A stretch of DNA of 64,000 nt from Pseudomonas sp. EpS/L25 (GTDB lineage Bacteria; Pseudomonadota; Gammaproteobacteria; Pseudomonadales; Pseudomonadaceae): the NCBI RefSeq assembly GCF_001512295.1, contig NZ_LNUP01000002.1:232568-296567 (forward strand). Reading direction: 5' to 3'. Below are positions 61,974 to 64,000 of the stretch, piece by piece. The position numbers and the translations under genes are program-made. The notes below the pieces were generated by a model. The model was not told the origin of the DNA, ran no database searches, and worked only from the letters and a program-made list of their open reading frames with translations. Numbering within the stretch: position 1 is the stretch's first letter; every line of letters starts with the position of its first letter.

Positions 61974-63179
61974 TCAGACCAGGGCTGCGCAAGCCGCCTT
62001 GATGCGTTGACAGCCGTCTTCGATCACCTCGGTGGAGGTGGCGAACGACAGCCGCAGGTAAGGTGACAGGCCATAGGCCGCACCGTGCAACACGGCCACC
62101 TGGGCTGCCTCGAGCAGATAGGTGCGCACGTCCAGGTCGGTACTCAGCACCTTGCCATCCGGGGTGCGCTTGCCCAACAGGCCGGCGCAGTTGGGATAGG
62201 CATAGAAAGCACCTTCGATCGGTCGACAGTGAAGGCCGGGTATGGCGTTCAGGCGCTCCATGATCAGCGCTCGGCGTCCGGCGAACAGCGCTGCGGCCCG
62301 CTCGACGAAGGCCGCACCATCGTTCAACGCCGCGATGGCCGCCGCCTGGTTGATCCCCGAGGCGCCTCCTACGCTTTGCGACATCAACTTGTCCATGGCC
62401 TTCACCAGAGCTGCCGGACCGCCCGCGAAACCGATGCGCCAGCCGGTCATGGCATAGGCCTTGGACACCCCGTTGATCACTAGCGTCCGCGCCTTCAGCG
62501 CCGGTGCCAGCAAGGCCGGCGCGGCCAGGGCCTGGCCCTGATAGTTGAAATGCTCGTAGATCTCGTCGGTCATCAGCCATACCTGCGGATGGCGCAGGAG
62601 CACCTCGCACAGAGCCTGTAGCTCCGCCTGACTGTAGATGGCGCCGCTCGGGTTGTTCGGGGTGTTGAGCACCAGCCATTTGGTCCTGGGGGTGATGGCC
62701 GCTTCCAATTGCGCCGCGGTGATCTTGAAGCCCTGTTCGTCCGGGCAGGCGACGATCACCGGCACGCCGCCGTTGAGTTTCACCACGTCCGGGTAGGACA
62801 CCCAGTAAGGCGCAGGGATGATCACCTCATCGCCCTCGTCCACGGTGCAACTGAAAGCGGTGTAGATCAGCTGCTTGGCTCCAGCGCCGACGATGATTTC
62901 GTTCAGCGCGAAGTCCAGGCCATTCTCTCGAAGGAATTTACGCTGAACGGCCAGCTTGAGCCCGGGCGTACCGGACGTGGCCGTATAGCGGGTGTGCCCG
63001 GCCAGGGCGGCATCGTGAGCAGCTTCGATGACCAGGGCAGGGCTATCCAGGTCTGGCTCGCCCGCGGTGAAGTCCAGCACCTTTACGCCCTGCGCCTGCA
63101 GCGCCGTCACGCGCTCCTTTGCCGCCACACTGGCAGAGGGACTGAAACGGTCGAGGCGAGTGGACAGGGGATACGTCAT
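61974..63179 (-). CDS. class I/II PLP-dependent aminotransferase (aspartate-aminotransferase-like)
   Basis: A 401-residue aminotransferase of subgroup I gamma. Segments: DFTAGEPDLDSPALVIEAA near residue 38, LNTPNNPSGAIYSQAEL, the cofactor residues in MTDEIYEHFNY, the PLP Lys in INGVSKAYAMTGWRIGF, and the carboxylate-binding Arg near the end in LRLSFATS. It lies 71 bases upstream of the binding-protein gene and divergent from a LysR gene, so it heads the uptake operon. It probably transaminates the imported amino acid or an analogue. It seems intact. Confidence 0.9.
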   Translation of the reverse strand: MTYPLSTRLDRFSPSASVAAKERVTALQAQGVKVLDFTAGEPDLDSPALVIEAAHDAALAGHTRYTATSGTPGLKLAVQRKFLRENGLDFALNEIIVGAGAKQLIYTAFSCTVDEGDEVIIPAPYWVSYPDVVKLNGGVPVIVACPDEQGFKITAAQLEAAITPRTKWLVLNTPNNPSGAIYSQAELQALCEVLLRHPQVWLMTDEIYEHFNYQGQALAAPALLAPALKARTLVINGVSKAYAMTGWRIGFAGGPAALVKAMDKLMSQSVGGASGINQAAAIAALNDGAAFVERAAALFAGRRALIMERLNAIPGLHCRPIEGAFYAYPNCAGLLGKRTPDGKVLSTDLDVRTYLLEAAQVAVLHGAAYGLSPYLRLSFATSTEVIEDGCQRIKAACAALV

Positions 63180-63298
63180 GACAGGGCCTTAACGGGGTGA
63201 AGAGAGGTGTCACCGACGTTACCGATGGAGGTCTCGAATAAATAACGATATTTTGTCCGGGGAATTCATCGTATTTACGCATGTGCAGGGAGACCCTG

Positions 63299-63880
63299 GT
63301 GATCACGATCAAGCAGGTCGAGGCGGTGTACTGGGTGGCCCGACTGGGGAGCTTCGATGCTGCCGCGGATCATCTCAACACCACCCAGTCGGCCGTATCC
63401 AAGCGCATCCAGGACCTGGAAGGCCGCTACGGGCAGGCGCTGTTCGACCGCAGCGGTCGGCGCGCACTCCTCACGCCGCTGGGCGAGCAGCTTTCACGCC
63501 TGGCCGAGCCCTTGCTCGCGCAGCGCGATGTACTGCTCCAGACGCTCGAAAGCCCCGCGACGCTGCAGCGCAAACTACGCCTTGGAGTGACCGAGTTGAC
63601 GGCACTTACCTGGCTGCCAGATCTGGTGCACGGCATTCGCGAGCGCTACCCGAAGGTGGAGATCCTGCCGGAAGTGGATATCAGCACCGTGCTGTACTCG
63701 CGCCTCGAGAGCAACTCCATCGACCTGATCATCGTCCCGGACATTTTCTCCAATCACCGGTTTGCCAGCGAGCCGCTCGCTGCGGTGGAAAACGCCTGGC
63801 TGTGCGCGCCGGGCCAGGCGGGGAACCTGCGGCAGCTGCCGGTATCCGCGCTGGCGGAGCGTACGCTGGCACTTGTGGAT
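63299..63880 (+). pseudogene. LysR-family regulator truncated by an insertion element
   Basis: About 190 residues of a LysR regulator are left: the helix-turn-helix in GSFDAAADHLNTTQSAVSKRIQDLEGRYGQALFDR (residues about 17-50) and the first lobe of the effector domain (LRLGVTELTALTWLPDLVHGIRERYPKVEI, DLIIVPDIF). After ALAERTLAL the sequence becomes IS30-family DNA, and the frame ends in unrelated residues at 63961. The start is GTG with AGGGAGA upstream; an ATG six codons earlier is possible. It is divergent from the aminotransferase operon, of which it was surely the regulator. The second effector lobe is lost. Confidence 0.85.
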
Positions 63881-64000
63881 TCAACCGGTCGACGCAACAG
63901 CGTGGTTAAAACACTCGGCGGGAGTCGAGTACCCCAGGGTCTTTCTGGGACGCTCGTTTAACTGCCGAGCCACTTCATCCAGTTCGTCCTGCGAATAGAG
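63870..64000 (-). mobile_element. IS30-family insertion sequence, one end only
   Basis: The end of an IS30-type element enters the LysR gene somewhere in 63868-63880; the outer border is not exactly resolvable because the other end lies beyond the window. The transposase gene reads back toward the LysR gene and stops about 10 bases from the border, as usual for this family. The terminal DNA is TGTGGATTCAACCGGTCGAC-like. Confidence 0.75.
63881..64000 (-). CDS. IS30-family transposase, C-terminal 39 residues
   Basis: Read on the minus strand from the window edge: LYSQDELDEVARQLNERPRK, then TLGYSTPAECFNHAVASTG and TGA. The motif LNxRPRKTLGYxTPAE is the invariant end of IS30 transposases, which carry the DDE catalytic core further upstream. 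The gene is cut by the window edge and its start is outside. The reading frame here is open. Confidence 0.88.
   Translation of the reverse strand, partial: LYSQDELDEVARQLNERPRKTLGYSTPAECFNHAVASTG

Overview
The window reads as chromosome of a high-GC gammaproteobacterium, almost certainly a Pseudomonas. The support is the mix of families: TorF-type porin, DUF2790, CydP, SfnB/flavin monooxygenase sulfur genes, an Anr-type box and two sigma-54 promoters. A member of the P. oryzihabitans group would fit, but the species is a guess. I saw no rRNA, tRNA, CRISPR array or replication origin. Gene positions and frames are well supported. Substrates of the catabolic clusters are mostly unknown.

Layout. 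1-8.4 kb: the end of an RND efflux adaptor and its pump, an SDR, a DHA2 drug exporter, a FabF-like ketosynthase and an AcrR/TtgR-like repressor with its own operator. 8.6-13.5 kb: a three-gene operon (MocA-like dehydrogenase, Hyi-like isomerase, sugar-type binding protein). It is read leftward from a sigma-54 promoter and faces a divergent AcoR-like activator; a set of overlapping palindromes lies between them. 13.6-22.8 kb: a tight eight-gene leftward operon (DUF2147, TorF porin, FGGY kinase, class II aldolase, GSA-type aminotransferase, metal-less aldolase paralogue, MFS, aldehyde dehydrogenase) behind a divergent TetR and a palindromic operator. 22.8-31 kb: a NYN-domain protein, a nitrate-sensor-like chemoreceptor, a bd oxidase operon (cydP-cydA-cydB-cydX-ybgE-like) under an Anr box, a small secreted protein and a BaiN-type flavoprotein.

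31-39.7 kb: a VapBC module followed by a broken reading frame, then a seven-gene sigma-54 operon. That operon has an SfnB-like flavin oxygenase, a small unknown protein, a complete ribose-type ABC importer and a DszA/NtaA-type flavin monooxygenase. It is most simply read as uptake and desulfurisation of an organosulfur compound. 39.8-52.7 kb: a hybrid histidine kinase, a DMT protein, a glutamate carboxypeptidase, a secreted endonuclease I, an MFS carrier, an EthD-like protein, a TetR/amidase pair, DUF2790 and an SDR/HxlR pair. 53-57 kb: a LysR gene divergent from an aldo/keto reductase, SDR and PPC-domain operon, then a ruined SDR gene.

57.1-64 kb: a leftward uptake and catabolism operon (aminotransferase, amino-acid-type ABC transporter, amidohydrolase, RraA-like protein) with a divergent LysR. 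It appears to be decaying. The ATPase has an internal stop codon, the binding protein has a frameshift, and the LysR gene is cut by an IS30-family element that runs off the end of the window.

The best candidates for undescribed biology are the SfnB/ribose-type ABC/flavin monooxygenase operon, the TetR-controlled kinase/aldolase/aminotransferase operon with its metal-less aldolase paralogue, and the sigma-54 MocA/Hyi operon whose binding protein has no transporter beside it.
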